A stretch of 64,000 nucleotides of DNA from Exiguobacterium alkaliphilum 12/1 (lineage in GTDB: Bacteria > Bacillota > Bacilli > Exiguobacteriales > Exiguobacteriaceae), in NCBI RefSeq assembly GCF_000714435.1, contig NZ_JJMW01000058.1, positions 1 through 64,000 on the forward strand. The letters run 5' to 3'. The notes under the pieces were generated by a model. That model saw only the letters and a list, made by a program, of their open reading frames with translations. It did no database searches and was not told the origin of the DNA. This document shows, piece by piece, positions 49,829 to 58,435 of this stretch (its first letter is position 1; every line of letters begins with the position of its first letter). A program made the translations under genes and the position numbers.

Positions 49829-50258
49829 AGACGTCGTCGTATTTGTCATCGGAATCCGAGTGAACCGGTTGCGCTCGATTCGAAAGTGGTGGCCCACGTT
49901 TAACGCTATGCCAGCCATGTTGAAAGAGCTGTATGCCCATTCGGATTTAGGGTTCCTGTCACATGAGACGAGCATCGGATGGCGTTCGATTACACTCATT
50001 CAATATTGGCGCTCGAGCGAACAGTTACTTCAATACGCTCACAACAATCAGCATATGAAAGCATGGAAAGCGTTCAATCAAAAAGCACGGTCAAGTGAAG
50101 TCGTCGGAATTTTTCACGAGACATACGAAGTGAAAAACTACGAATCGATGTACGTGAATCTTCCGACACGTGGATTAGGAAAAGCAATTGGTGAAATCGA
50201 TGTCTCGAAGATGCGCGAGTCGGCAAGGGAGCGATTGGCTGAGCGTGAAGCCAAATAA
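49800..50258 (+). CDS. DUF4188 family protein
   Basis: 152 residues with VVVFVIGIRVNRLRSIRKWWPTF and LGFLSHETSIGWRSITLIQYWRS, the DUF4188 pattern (ferredoxin-like monooxygenase-type fold, no known reaction). AGGGGG precedes ATG 49800, inside the end of padR, so the pair is translationally coupled. PadR-DUF4188 pairs are common in Bacilli. Confidence 0.82.
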   Translation: MKRKMAVPNEDVVVFVIGIRVNRLRSIRKWWPTFNAMPAMLKELYAHSDLGFLSHETSIGWRSITLIQYWRSSEQLLQYAHNNQHMKAWKAFNQKARSSEVVGIFHETYEVKNYESMYVNLPTRGLGKAIGEIDVSKMRESARERLAEREAK

Positions 50259-50261
50259 AGA

Positions 50262-50296
50262 AGCGGACGAATCACTCGTCCGCTTCTTTATTATGC
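50262..50296. terminator. bidirectional terminator (DUF4188 / mtnD)
   Basis: AAAGAAGCGGACGA with TCGTCCGCTTCTTT around a 5-base loop (about 50264-50290), T-rich both ways. Confidence 0.9.
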
Positions 50297-50824
50297 GTTT
50301 ACGTTTTCTTTCTCGTAAATCGGCACCCAGCCTTCCGTCGTCACGAAGATTCGGACGGCGACGACTTTGCGGTCGTCTTGGAGGGTGAAGTAGTGTCGTG
50401 TGTTCACCGGAACCGAGATGAGATCGCCCGGGTTCAGTTCGATGTTGAAGTAGCCACGCTCGGCGTCATCGATTGCGAAGATACCGTGGCCGCTGACGAT
50501 GAAGCGAACTTCGTCGTCCGTGTGGTGGTGTTCTTTTTGGAAGTTGACGAGTAATTCGTCCAAGTTCGGCGTCGCATCCGAAAGCGAGATGACGTCGGCC
50601 GTCTCATAGCCACGGCGTTCCGATACATCTTTAATCTCGTCACGGAACGTCGCGAGAATCGCCTGTTTGTCCTCGTCCGTCAACTGGTAGTTCTCTTGCA
50701 GGTTTACTGGGAGCTTGTTGATGTCCCACTGTTCATATAGAATGCCGCGTGACTCTAAAAAGGCGCTCACTTCAGTTTGGTCGACGTGACGTTCTTCGGT
50801 TTGTTGGAAATAGATTGTAGCCAT
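50291..50824 (-). CDS. mtnD: Acireductone dioxygenase
   Basis: A 177-residue cupin. KEHHHTDDEVRFIVSGHGIF (about 95-114) supplies the His and Glu metal ligands. With iron it makes the ketoacid precursor of methionine plus formate. Last gene of the minus-strand salvage operon mtnWXBD, 13 bases after mtnB. The ATG at 50824 has AGGAGG upstream. Confidence 0.95.
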   Translation of the reverse strand: MATIYFQQTEERHVDQTEVSAFLESRGILYEQWDINKLPVNLQENYQLTDEDKQAILATFRDEIKDVSERRGYETADVISLSDATPNLDELLVNFQKEHHHTDDEVRFIVSGHGIFAIDDAERGYFNIELNPGDLISVPVNTRHYFTLQDDRKVVAVRIFVTTEGWVPIYEKENVNA

Positions 50825-50837
50825 GGATGGTTCCTCC

Positions 50838-51455
50838 TTATGAATGGACGCCTAAGGCGCGTAGTTTTAACGTGTAGCTGAATAAAAACTCATATGCTTC
50901 TAAATAGCGTTTCGTCGCCGCCGGTGTCTCGCCCCAGACGGTGATGCCGTGGTTGCGGATGAGGACGGCACCGGCGCTTGAACGGACATGAGGGGCGAAC
51001 GCCGCGGCAAGCGTCGGGATGTCGGCATGGTTGTCGATGATCGGGACACGGACGATAGCATCTTCTTCCCAATAATCGAGCGCCTTGATGATCTCTTGAC
51101 CGGTGAAGACGACCTCGCCTCGAGCGGCATAAAGCTCGGAGATGACGTTGTTGTCAATCGTATGGACATGGAGCGAGCACGTTGCTTCGGTCCGGTTGAA
51201 CACCTCCACGTGGAGCAACGTCTCGGCGGACGGTTTTCCTGTCTGTTCGCCGATCAAGCGTCCGAAAGCATCGACGAGGACGAAGTCGTCCGGTGTTCGT
51301 TTTCGCTTGTCACGTCCGCTCGCAGTGACTAAAAAGGTGAGCGGGTCATCTTCGACGCGAATCGCCAAATTCCCACTCGTTCCGGGGAACCAGTCGCGGG
51401 CGGCGAGCTCATCTTTAATGTCGGCTAGTTCGAGCCAACGGGCGGTCACACTCAT
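50838..51455 (-). CDS. mtnB: Methylthioribulose-1-phosphate dehydratase
   Basis: A 205-residue class II aldolase-fold enzyme. [21 protein letters not shown] with two zinc His (about 96-98) and [11 protein letters not shown] with a third His. It dehydrates methylthioribulose phosphate to the diketo intermediate. Start ATG overlaps the mtnX stop by 4 bases. Confidence 0.94.
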   Translation of the reverse strand: MSVTARWLELADIKDELAARDWFPGTSGNLAIRVEDDPLTFLVTASGRDKRKRTPDDFVLVDAFGRLIGEQTGKPSAETLLHVEVFNRTEATCSLHVHTIDNNVISELYAARGEVVFTGQEIIKALDYWEEDAIVRVPIIDNHADIPTLAAAFAPHVRSSAGAVLIRNHGITVWGETPAATKRYLEAYEFLFSYTLKLRALGVHS

Positions 51456-52102
51456 ACGGTCACCTCCTGCAGATGATGGGTGATGTCATGGAACGTCTCG
51501 AACGGGGCGAATGGGATGCCTTCCGCCTCGCAGAGCGTGATGAGTTGTCCACGGGCATAGACGAAGTCCGCCCGTTTCGCAATCTCGAAATCGGTCACCG
51601 AATCCCCGATGACGATCAACCGGTCATTGGAATCGACGATGCGGCGGGCGATCGTCGGTTTACAGCAACCGCAATCGTTCGTGCACTGATCGTCACACGC
51701 GTGTGGCCACGCGACGGTCACGGTCTCACCCGAGAAGTCGGCGACGTTACAGAAAATATGTTCGGAACCGACGAGGCCGTCTAAAATTGGTTGAACGAAG
51801 AAGTCCATCCCGCCGCTGACGACGTCAAAGTGCCATTCGTTTTGACGCACGTCGGCCAAAAAGGCAGTAAACCCAGGGCGTAACGCGATACGTTCCACCA
51901 AATAGTCTCGATATGCGGTACGTTCGCTACTTGGCAACAAGTCGAACAGTTGGCCGACGCCGGAGCGAATCGAGATGTCTTGGGCGAGGATCGCGTCTTT
52001 CAGCTCGACCCATTCGGGAGGAGCGAACGCCTTCATCAAGGCGATGATGTTGTCCTCGGCCGTGATGGTCCCGTCGAAATCGCAGAGGATATGGACCGTC
52101 AT
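51452..52102 (-). CDS. mtnX: 2-hydroxy-3-keto-5-methylthiopentenyl-1-phosphate phosphatase
   Basis: A 216-residue HAD phosphatase: [14 protein letters not shown] near the start with the nucleophilic Asp, [20 protein letters not shown] Cys-rich insert ([13 protein letters not shown], about 140-152) is typical of MtnX. The start is ATG 52102, overlapping the mtnW stop as ATGA; an earlier ATG at 52114 has no ribosome binding site. Confidence 0.94.
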   Translation of the reverse strand: MTVHILCDFDGTITAEDNIIALMKAFAPPEWVELKDAILAQDISIRSGVGQLFDLLPSSERTAYRDYLVERIALRPGFTAFLADVRQNEWHFDVVSGGMDFFVQPILDGLVGSEHIFCNVADFSGETVTVAWPHACDDQCTNDCGCCKPTIARRIVDSNDRLIVIGDSVTDFEIAKRADFVYARGQLITLCEAEGIPFAPFETFHDITHHLQEVTV

Positions 52103-53256
52103 CGCGTCGTCCACGCTTTCAATGCCGTCTCGAGCTCGGTCGTCTGGCCGTCTCGTTGCCCGAGGACGTGCGCGATGGCCTGTTTGAACGCCCGGGCCCC
52201 GGCTGCGGCGCCGTCTGGGTGTCCGTGGATGCCACCACCGGCATTGATGACGACATCGGTTCCGAAATCACGGATGATGTCGGGAACGAGCCCTGGATGA
52301 ATCCCGGCTGACGGGACCGGGAGAATCGCTTTTCTTTCGCTCGGTTCCGCGCTTACATCGCGGATGAGGAGCGCCTCGTCACGCGGCGTCGCGAGCGATC
52401 CATACGGCGATGGAAAGAGCGTCAAGTCGGCACCGGCGAGTCGAGGAAGCTTCCCGAGTAGGAGTGCATGGCTGATTGAACCGGTCAAGGCGCCGGCGAA
52501 CGCCGGGTGCGCTAAAATCGGCACGTTCACGTCCGGGTCTTTCGCCAGCTCACGCAAGGTATCGAGCCCGTATGTATAGACGTTGAAGAGGAGGGCCGTT
52601 GCCCCAGCGTCAATCAACCGTAGCGCTTGGTCACGTAACGTGAACACCGGTCCGCTTAGCGTGACGGCGTACAGGGCACGTTTTCCGGTCGCCTCGTAAT
52701 GCTCGTCTAAGACGGTGCGGCCGATCTGCGCCCGCTCAAGTGAAGGGGTGAGCGGATTGTCATATAAAATCTCGTCGTCTTTGACGATATCGATGCCCCC
52801 GTCGAGCTGGTCACGGAGCTGTGCTTCTAAAAAGGTCAAGTCTCGGCCGATGACCCCTTTGAAGATGCTCATGACGAGTGGCCGGTCGTAGACGCCGAGT
52901 AGCTGACGGACGCCTTCTGTCCCGAACTTGGCGCCGGGAAACGTGTCGCGCAACGCTTCAGGTAAATCGAGGTCGACGAGCCGAACCGAGTCGTCGAGTG
53001 ATAGCTTTCCGAACGTCGTCGTCAAGATGGATGAGAAGTCCGCACTGACGTTATGGAGCGGGTAGCGGATTTTGAAGCGGCTCGTCGTTTCCGTATGTGA
53101 CGTCGAGACGACTTCGGCGCGATACGCTTGTAACTGTGCTTGTTCTAGGTGTGGTAAGTCCGTCCACGTGCCGACGGTCAACTCGAGCGCGATTTTCGCG
53201 GCGAGGTCGGCCACGCGGTCCGTACGGTTAATTTCATAAGTGGCGATGATGCCCAT
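52099..53256 (-). CDS. mtnW: 2,3-diketo-5-methylthiopentyl-1-phosphate enolase (RuBisCO-like protein)
   Basis: A 385-residue RuBisCO-like protein. GGIDIVKDDEIL (about 150-161) holds the metal Lys, Asp and Glu, and NAGGGIHGHPDGAAAGARAF binds phosphate. It enolises the diketo intermediate in methionine salvage and fixes no carbon. GGAGG precedes ATG 53256. First gene of mtnWXBD, behind a SAM-I riboswitch. Confidence 0.95.
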   Translation of the reverse strand: MGIIATYEINRTDRVADLAAKIALELTVGTWTDLPHLEQAQLQAYRAEVVSTSHTETTSRFKIRYPLHNVSADFSSILTTTFGKLSLDDSVRLVDLDLPEALRDTFPGAKFGTEGVRQLLGVYDRPLVMSIFKGVIGRDLTFLEAQLRDQLDGGIDIVKDDEILYDNPLTPSLERAQIGRTVLDEHYEATGKRALYAVTLSGPVFTLRDQALRLIDAGATALLFNVYTYGLDTLRELAKDPDVNVPILAHPAFAGALTGSISHALLLGKLPRLAGADLTLFPSPYGSLATPRDEALLIRDVSAEPSERKAILPVPSAGIHPGLVPDIIRDFGTDVVINAGGGIHGHPDGAAAGARAFKQAIAHVLGQRDGQTTELETALKAWTTR

Positions 53257-53275
53257 GTTCGTTCCTCCTTCCGGT

Positions 53276-53428
53276 CAAACAAAAAATGACCCCATGCCGA
53301 GGCAAGAGGTCATCATAAAAAATGAACTCTTATCTCTCAGCGTCTGCTGCAAGAATTAGCACCGTGCCCAATCGGGTCGGTTGCTGCGACATCATCGGGC
53401 TTGTCCCTCCGTCTGCTCTTGATAAGAA
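53276..53428 (-). promoter_or_regulatory. SAM-I riboswitch (S-box) of mtnWXBD
   Basis: Aptamer on the minus strand from 53428 to 53327: TTATCAAGAGCAGACGGAGGGA, then GCCCGATGA, CAGCAACC, CACGGTGCTAATTC and closing GAGAGATAAGAG. The terminator follows at 53313-53276 (arms around TGACCCCATGCC and GGCAAGAGGTCA, then six T). SAM binding stops transcription. Confidence 0.95.
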
Positions 53429-53570
53429 TATGATTTGAAGTTGTGAAATTTAATTGAATTTTTGCACAGAATCGTCACAGCGTCAATTCCTTTTTTTGAA
53501 AATTTTTTATTTTAGAAATTTGTTTCCATATATGCAAACAAAAAGTGACTCGATGCTCAAAAAAACAGCG

Positions 53571-53600
53571 TTGACAACCAGGGCGTCGACTCCGTAATAT
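53571..53600 (+). promoter_or_regulatory. promoter of mtnKA and the ABC importer
   Basis: TTGACA (53571-53576), an 18-base spacer and TAATAT (53595-53600), about 30 bases before the S-box. The AT-rich 53429-53570 segment should also hold the divergent mtnW promoter, which I could place only loosely. Confidence 0.7.
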
Positions 53601-53630
53601 TCAGCTCATAGTCACACAAATCGAATAACA

Positions 53631-53787
53631 CACTCTTATCGCGAGTTGGCAGAGGGAATTGGCCCGATGACGCCGCAGCAACCGACCAGTACGGCACGGT
53701 GCTACATCCACCAGACGAATGTCTGAAAGATGAGAGGAACAACCAATCTGGCTGTGCCTCTTTCTCGCGGAGAAAGGGGCTTTTTTT
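53631..53787 (+). promoter_or_regulatory. SAM-I riboswitch (S-box) of mtnKA and the ABC importer
   Basis: Aptamer 53633-53736: CTCTTATCGCGAG, GCAGAGGGA, GGCCCGATGA, GCAGCAACCG, GCACGGTGCTAC and closing GATGAGAG. Terminator GCCTCTTTCTC (53756-53766) with GAGAAAGGGGC (53770-53780) and seven T. SAM would switch the operon off. Confidence 0.95.
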
Positions 53788-53815
53788 GTGGAAATCATCG
53801 AAAGGGGAAATAGAC

Positions 53816-54970
53816 ATGGCATATCAACCATTTACCGAACAGACGGTCGTCGACCACGTCCGGGCACTCGGACTGATTGAAGAAGGAGGGATCGCCCAAT
53901 GCGAAGAGATTGGGGACGGAAACTTGAACCTCGTCTTCCGCATCCGTCAAGGCGAACAGCGTCTTATCGTCAAACAAGCGCTCCCGTATGCGAAAGTCGT
54001 CGGGGAAAGTTGGCCGCTCACGCTTGAACGGGCCTGGATCGAGCAGCTCGCGTTGCGTCAGTTCGCAGAAGTCGTGCCACGTTTCGTGCCGAACGTGCTC
54101 GGGAGCGACCGGACGCTCGCGTACACGATTTTAGAGGACTTGTCCGATTATGAAATCGTCCGCACCGGTTACCTCGAAGGGAAGACGTATCCTGAACTGG
54201 CCCGTCACGTCGGTGAATTTTTAGGCGAGACGTTGTTCGCCACGTCCGACTACGCGGCCGGTCCAATCGAGAAGAAGCGGAAGGAACGGGAGTATTACAA
54301 CCCGGAGCTGTGCGACATCACGGAAAAGCTCATTTTCACCGATCCGTATAAAGACGCCGAGTCGAACAATATCGAGGCGGCGCTGCGTCCTGACGTCGAA
54401 CGCCTCTGGCATGACAAGGCGCTCAAAGTCGAGGTGGCGAAACTGAAAGTCGGATTTGTCACGAAACATGACGCCTTGCTTCATGGCGACTTACATACAG
54501 GAAGCATCTTTGCGACGACGCAGGAGACGAAAATCATCGATCCGGAGTTCGCATTCTACGGACCGTTCGGCTTCGACGTCGGACAGATTATCGCGCATTT
54601 GACGCTCGCCACGTTCCACGATCCGCTCAAGCGATTCGAACGGTTCACGGACGTCCTCACGGTGTGGGAGACGTTTGAGAAGACGTTCCGCCACAACTTC
54701 ACGAACGCCGTCGAGCCGTTCGACACGGAAGGATATGTCGACGACTTGTTACAAACGATTTTCGCCGACACGGTCGGCTATGCCGGGTGCGAACTCATCC
54801 GCCGCGCCATCGGCCTCGCCGGCGTCGCAGACCTTGAGACGTTACCCGAAACGACACGTCTCGAGCGGAAACGCGATGCGCTCGCGCTCGGTACGGCGCT
54901 CATTAAAGAACGTCACGAAGTTGACTCGATTGACGACCTCGTCACCTTGTTATCGGGGGTACGCGTATGA
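53816..54970 (+). CDS. mtnK: S-methyl-5-thioribose kinase
   Basis: A 384-residue kinase of the aminoglycoside-phosphotransferase fold: EIGDGNLNLVFRI (about 32-44) binds ATP, LLHGDLHTGSIF (about 222-233) has the catalytic Asp, and IDPEFAFYGP the metal site. It phosphorylates methylthioribose. AAAGGGG precedes ATG 53816; the frame continues upstream through the riboswitch terminator but is not coding. It overlaps mtnA by 4 bases. Confidence 0.95.
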   Translation: MAYQPFTEQTVVDHVRALGLIEEGGIAQCEEIGDGNLNLVFRIRQGEQRLIVKQALPYAKVVGESWPLTLERAWIEQLALRQFAEVVPRFVPNVLGSDRTLAYTILEDLSDYEIVRTGYLEGKTYPELARHVGEFLGETLFATSDYAAGPIEKKRKEREYYNPELCDITEKLIFTDPYKDAESNNIEAALRPDVERLWHDKALKVEVAKLKVGFVTKHDALLHGDLHTGSIFATTQETKIIDPEFAFYGPFGFDVGQIIAHLTLATFHDPLKRFERFTDVLTVWETFEKTFRHNFTNAVEPFDTEGYVDDLLQTIFADTVGYAGCELIRRAIGLAGVADLETLPETTRLERKRDALALGTALIKERHEVDSIDDLVTLLSGVRV

Positions 54971-56001
54971 CGGTGCAAAACATTCGCTTTGACGTCTCGA
55001 CCAATGAGTTGATTCTCTTAGACCAGACGCTCCTTCCGCATGAGGCACGTTACGTGACGATCGAGACGCTTGAAGAAGCGGAGCACGCGATTGAGACGCT
55101 CCAAGTCCGAGGCGCACCGGCGATTGCGTATTTCGGGGCGTTCGTCCTGGCGAAAGAGGCAGAGCGTCTCGTCGACGACCCAGATTTCACGCGTCGTCTC
55201 GAGATTGTCGGACGCCGTTTGATCGCGACACGGCCGACGGCGGTCAATTTACAAAATGTGATCGAGTCGCTTCTCGAATTGAACAGCGGGGACGATTTCG
55301 AACAGATTGCCGGGGAAATAAAACGGCGCGCGGTCGCCCTCTATGAACGTGACGTCGACACGTATCGATCCATCGGAGAGCACGCACTGACCGTGTTGCC
55401 TTCAGGCGGGAACGTCTTGACGATCTGTAACGCCGGCGCCATCGCGACGTCGCGTTACGGGACGGCACTCGCACCGTTTTATGTTGGGAAAGAGCGCGGT
55501 GTCACGTTCAACGTCTTCGCCTGTGAGACCCGTCCACTTCTGCAAGGGGCACGCCTCACCGTCTGGGAACTCGACCAAGCGGACATCGACGTCACGCTCA
55601 TCACCGATAATATGGCCGCGTGGACGATTCAAGCGAAAGGCGTCGACGCGATCATCGTCGGAGCCGACCGCATCACGCGGACGGGACACGTCGCCAACAA
55701 GATTGGGACGCTTCAACTCGCCGTGCTCGCCAACCATTACGGCATCCCGTTCTATGTCGCAGCACCGCATTCGACGTTCGATTTGATGGCGGACGATGCG
55801 ATTGAGATTGAGGAGCGGGACGCGAAAGAAGTGACACACATCGGTGGCCAGCCGACGGCACCTGTCGGCATCACGGTCTTCAATCCGGCGTTCGACGTCA
55901 CACCACCCGAGCTCATCACGGGGCTCATCACCGAGGCGGGCGTGTTCGAGGCGAACGAGACGGCTATCACACATCATGTAGGGGGAACGATTCATGTCTA
56001 A
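54967..56001 (+). CDS. mtnA: S-methyl-5-thioribose-1-phosphate isomerase
   Basis: 344 residues, eIF2B-like fold. VRGAPAIAYFGA near residue 47, CNAGAIATSRYGTALAP (about 155-171) with the catalytic Cys and VGADRITRTGHVANKIGT with the catalytic Asp. It converts the aldose to methylthioribulose phosphate. It overlaps both neighbours, mtnK by 4 bases and the binding-protein gene by 8, showing one tight operon. Confidence 0.95.
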   Translation: MTVQNIRFDVSTNELILLDQTLLPHEARYVTIETLEEAEHAIETLQVRGAPAIAYFGAFVLAKEAERLVDDPDFTRRLEIVGRRLIATRPTAVNLQNVIESLLELNSGDDFEQIAGEIKRRAVALYERDVDTYRSIGEHALTVLPSGGNVLTICNAGAIATSRYGTALAPFYVGKERGVTFNVFACETRPLLQGARLTVWELDQADIDVTLITDNMAAWTIQAKGVDAIIVGADRITRTGHVANKIGTLQLAVLANHYGIPFYVAAPHSTFDLMADDAIEIEERDAKEVTHIGGQPTAPVGITVFNPAFDVTPPELITGLITEAGVFEANETAITHHVGGTIHV

Positions 56002-57061
56002 AAAACTATTGATTTTACTATTCACGTTCGTTTTGGCGCTCGTCGGTTGCACGAACGAACAAGCAGCCACGCCGAAACCGACCGAGAAGACACCGGAAAC
56101 GAAACCGGTGTCGGCCTCGAACGGGACATTGCCGAAAGACATCGACGTCGCCCTGATCATGCAAATGTCGATTGGGACGTTCTCGTCGCAGTACATAAAC
56201 GGTGTGACCGAACAAGTCGAATCGTTCGGCGGCAACGTGAAAGTGTATAACGCCGACAATGATTTGTCGAAGATGGCGAGTTATGTCGACACGGCGACGA
56301 CGCAAGGTGTCGATGTCATCTTGATTGATCACGGGCGCGCCGATGCGTTGAAAGAACCCGTCCAACGCGCGCTCGACAAAGGCATCAAAGTCGTGGCGTT
56401 CGACAACGATTTGACGAACGAAGGCGTCACGGTCATCGACCAAGACGACTATTCGCTCGCGTGGCGTTCGCTCAAGGCGCTCGCGGAGGATTTGGACGGG
56501 GAAGGAAAGATTGTCACGATTTGGGTCGGCGGTTTCACGCCGATGGAACGTCGCCATACGATTTACGATGCGTTCTTGAAGCGTTATCCAGGGATCGAGG
56601 AAGTGGCCAAGTTCGGTTCGGCGACGAACAACACCGCGCTCGACACACAGAGCCAGATGGAAGCGATCTTGAAGAAGTACCCGGAAGGCGAGATTGACGC
56701 CGTGTTCGCGATGTGGGACGAATTCGCCAAAGGTGCGAGCCGTGCCATCAAACAAGCCGGGCGCGATGAGATTGCCGTCTACGGCATCGATTTGAGCGAT
56801 GAGGACCTTCAGCTCATGCAAGAAGAGGGAAGCCCGTGGAAAGTGACGGCAGCGACCGACCCGGCCGAGATTGGTCGTGTCCAAGTCCGATATGCTTACC
56901 AAAAATTAGCTGGTGAAGAGACGCCGTCCATTCATTCGATTGACCCGTACTTAGTCGACCGTGACGTCTTACCGGACGAGAAAGTGACGATGGATGATCT
57001 CGGTCAATACGTACCGAATTGGGGCGCGTCGGACGCGGCTTGGTCGGACTGGATGAAATGA
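55994..57061 (+). CDS. Sugar-type ABC importer, substrate-binding lipoprotein (candidate for methylthioribose)
   Basis: 355 residues. Lipoprotein signal with lipobox LVGC (Cys about 18), a Thr/Pro-rich linker, then a two-lobe periplasmic-binding fold of the ribose/galactose type: VALIMQMSIGTFSSQYINGV and IDAVFAMWDEFAKGASRAI. Anchored outside the membrane, it delivers ligand to the permease. Overlap with mtnA and shared SAM-I control point to methylthioribose as ligand; this is inference from context. Confidence 0.85.
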   Translation: MSKKLLILLFTFVLALVGCTNEQAATPKPTEKTPETKPVSASNGTLPKDIDVALIMQMSIGTFSSQYINGVTEQVESFGGNVKVYNADNDLSKMASYVDTATTQGVDVILIDHGRADALKEPVQRALDKGIKVVAFDNDLTNEGVTVIDQDDYSLAWRSLKALAEDLDGEGKIVTIWVGGFTPMERRHTIYDAFLKRYPGIEEVAKFGSATNNTALDTQSQMEAILKKYPEGEIDAVFAMWDEFAKGASRAIKQAGRDEIAVYGIDLSDEDLQLMQEEGSPWKVTAATDPAEIGRVQVRYAYQKLAGEETPSIHSIDPYLVDRDVLPDEKVTMDDLGQYVPNWGASDAAWSDWMK

Positions 57062-58434
57062 TGATTCGGCTTGAACGCGTCACCAAACAATACGGGGACG
57101 TGACGGTGCTCGATGACGTCACGTTCGGGCTGCGTCGCGGCGAGATTCATGGCCTTCTCGGCTTGAATGGGGCCGGGAAGAGCACGTTAATCAAGCTATT
57201 GAACGGCACGACGGCACCGACGTCCGGGTCCATCTCGCTTGACGACGAGACCGTCGTGCTCACGCCGGCCGAAGCGATTCGACGTGGTGTCATCACCGTG
57301 TCGCAAGAAGTTGATGATGCGCTTTATCTCGACTTACCGGTCTATGAGAACGTCGTGCCGTGGCAGACGGTCGAACGGATTCAACCGCGTGAATTGAAGC
57401 GACGGGCGACGGCGTATTTGAAGCGTGTCGGTCTCGCGATCGATGTGACGAAACCGAGTGGGCATTATCCGCTCAGCGTCAAACAACGCATCTTAATCGC
57501 CCGGGCGCTTGCGAGCGAGGCGACGTACCTCTTGCTCGACGAACCGACGGCCGCTTTGTCGACGGACGATGCGGCGGCACTGCTTTCGCTACTGCAGACA
57601 CTCGCCGAAGACGGCGTCGGCATCCTCCTCATCACACACCGCTCCGAAGAACTGACACGTGTCACGACGACGACGACGTTTCTCCGTGATGGGCGACTCG
57701 TCTATGAAGGCCCGTTCCAACCGTTGTCGACCGAAGACGTCCATACGCTATTGAGCGGGACGTCACTTGTAGATGAGTTGGAAAAAGCGACACCGACGAA
57801 CGAGGTCCAACTGAAGGCGACGCTCACGTTACCCGCGTTTGGGACCGCGTTATCGCTCACCGCCTACAAAGGCGAGGTCGTCGGCATCGGCGGCGTGACG
57901 GGGAGCGGCAAGACGGAGCTCGTCGAGGCGTTGTTCGGTTTGTCAGACGCGACGCAACACATCGAGCTCAACGGGAACGTAGCGACGATCCAAACGCCGC
58001 GTCAAGCGGTTCAATCAGGATTCGCCTTCGTCCCGGAAGAACGGCGCAAGCAAGGACTCTTTCTCGACGACTCGATTGAACGAAACGCGTTAGTCGTGGA
58101 AGGCGAGACGAGCGTGTTACAACGCGTCTTGTCCTCGCTTCGTGTCAAATATGCCGATGTTCGACAGCCGGTGCGTGAGTTGAGCGGTGGCAATCAACAA
58201 AAAGTCGTCCTCAGCAAGTGGTTGTTTGAAGATCGGGACGTGTATTTACTCGACGAGCCGACGAAAGGCGTCGATGTGACGGCGAAACGGGACATTTATG
58301 AACTCGTGACCCGACTGGCCAAACAAGGCAAGACGGTCATCTTCACGTCGAGTGAAGCGCACGAACTCGAACTCGTCGCCAACCGGACGCTCTGGCTCGA
58401 CCGCGGCCGTTGGCAACAGAAAGGAGGGGCATGA
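57058..58434 (+). CDS. Sugar-type ABC importer, duplicated ATPase (RbsA-like)
   Basis: A 458-residue protein with two nucleotide-binding domains. Domain 1: Walker A GLNGAGKSTLIKLLNG (about 36), degenerate signature YPLSVKQRILIA, Walker B LLLDEPTAALS. Domain 2: GVTGSGKTELVEALFG (about 283), LSGGNQQKVVLSKWL, YLLDEPTKGVDV. This is the RbsA/MglA layout; weak motifs in one half are usual. It is shorter than the typical 490-500. Start ATG 57058 overlaps the lipoprotein stop; the next ATG at 57061 is possible. Confidence 0.9.
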   Translation: MMIRLERVTKQYGDVTVLDDVTFGLRRGEIHGLLGLNGAGKSTLIKLLNGTTAPTSGSISLDDETVVLTPAEAIRRGVITVSQEVDDALYLDLPVYENVVPWQTVERIQPRELKRRATAYLKRVGLAIDVTKPSGHYPLSVKQRILIARALASEATYLLLDEPTAALSTDDAAALLSLLQTLAEDGVGILLITHRSEELTRVTTTTTFLRDGRLVYEGPFQPLSTEDVHTLLSGTSLVDELEKATPTNEVQLKATLTLPAFGTALSLTAYKGEVVGIGGVTGSGKTELVEALFGLSDATQHIELNGNVATIQTPRQAVQSGFAFVPEERRKQGLFLDDSIERNALVVEGETSVLQRVLSSLRVKYADVRQPVRELSGGNQQKVVLSKWLFEDRDVYLLDEPTKGVDVTAKRDIYELVTRLAKQGKTVIFTSSEAHELELVANRTLWLDRGRWQQKGGA

Positions 58435-58435
58435 C

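Noticed and set aside
53441-53460. TTGTGAA half of a Rex box upstream of mtnW
   Set aside because: The second half (AATTGAA) does not match, so it is only a chance half-site in an AT-rich region.
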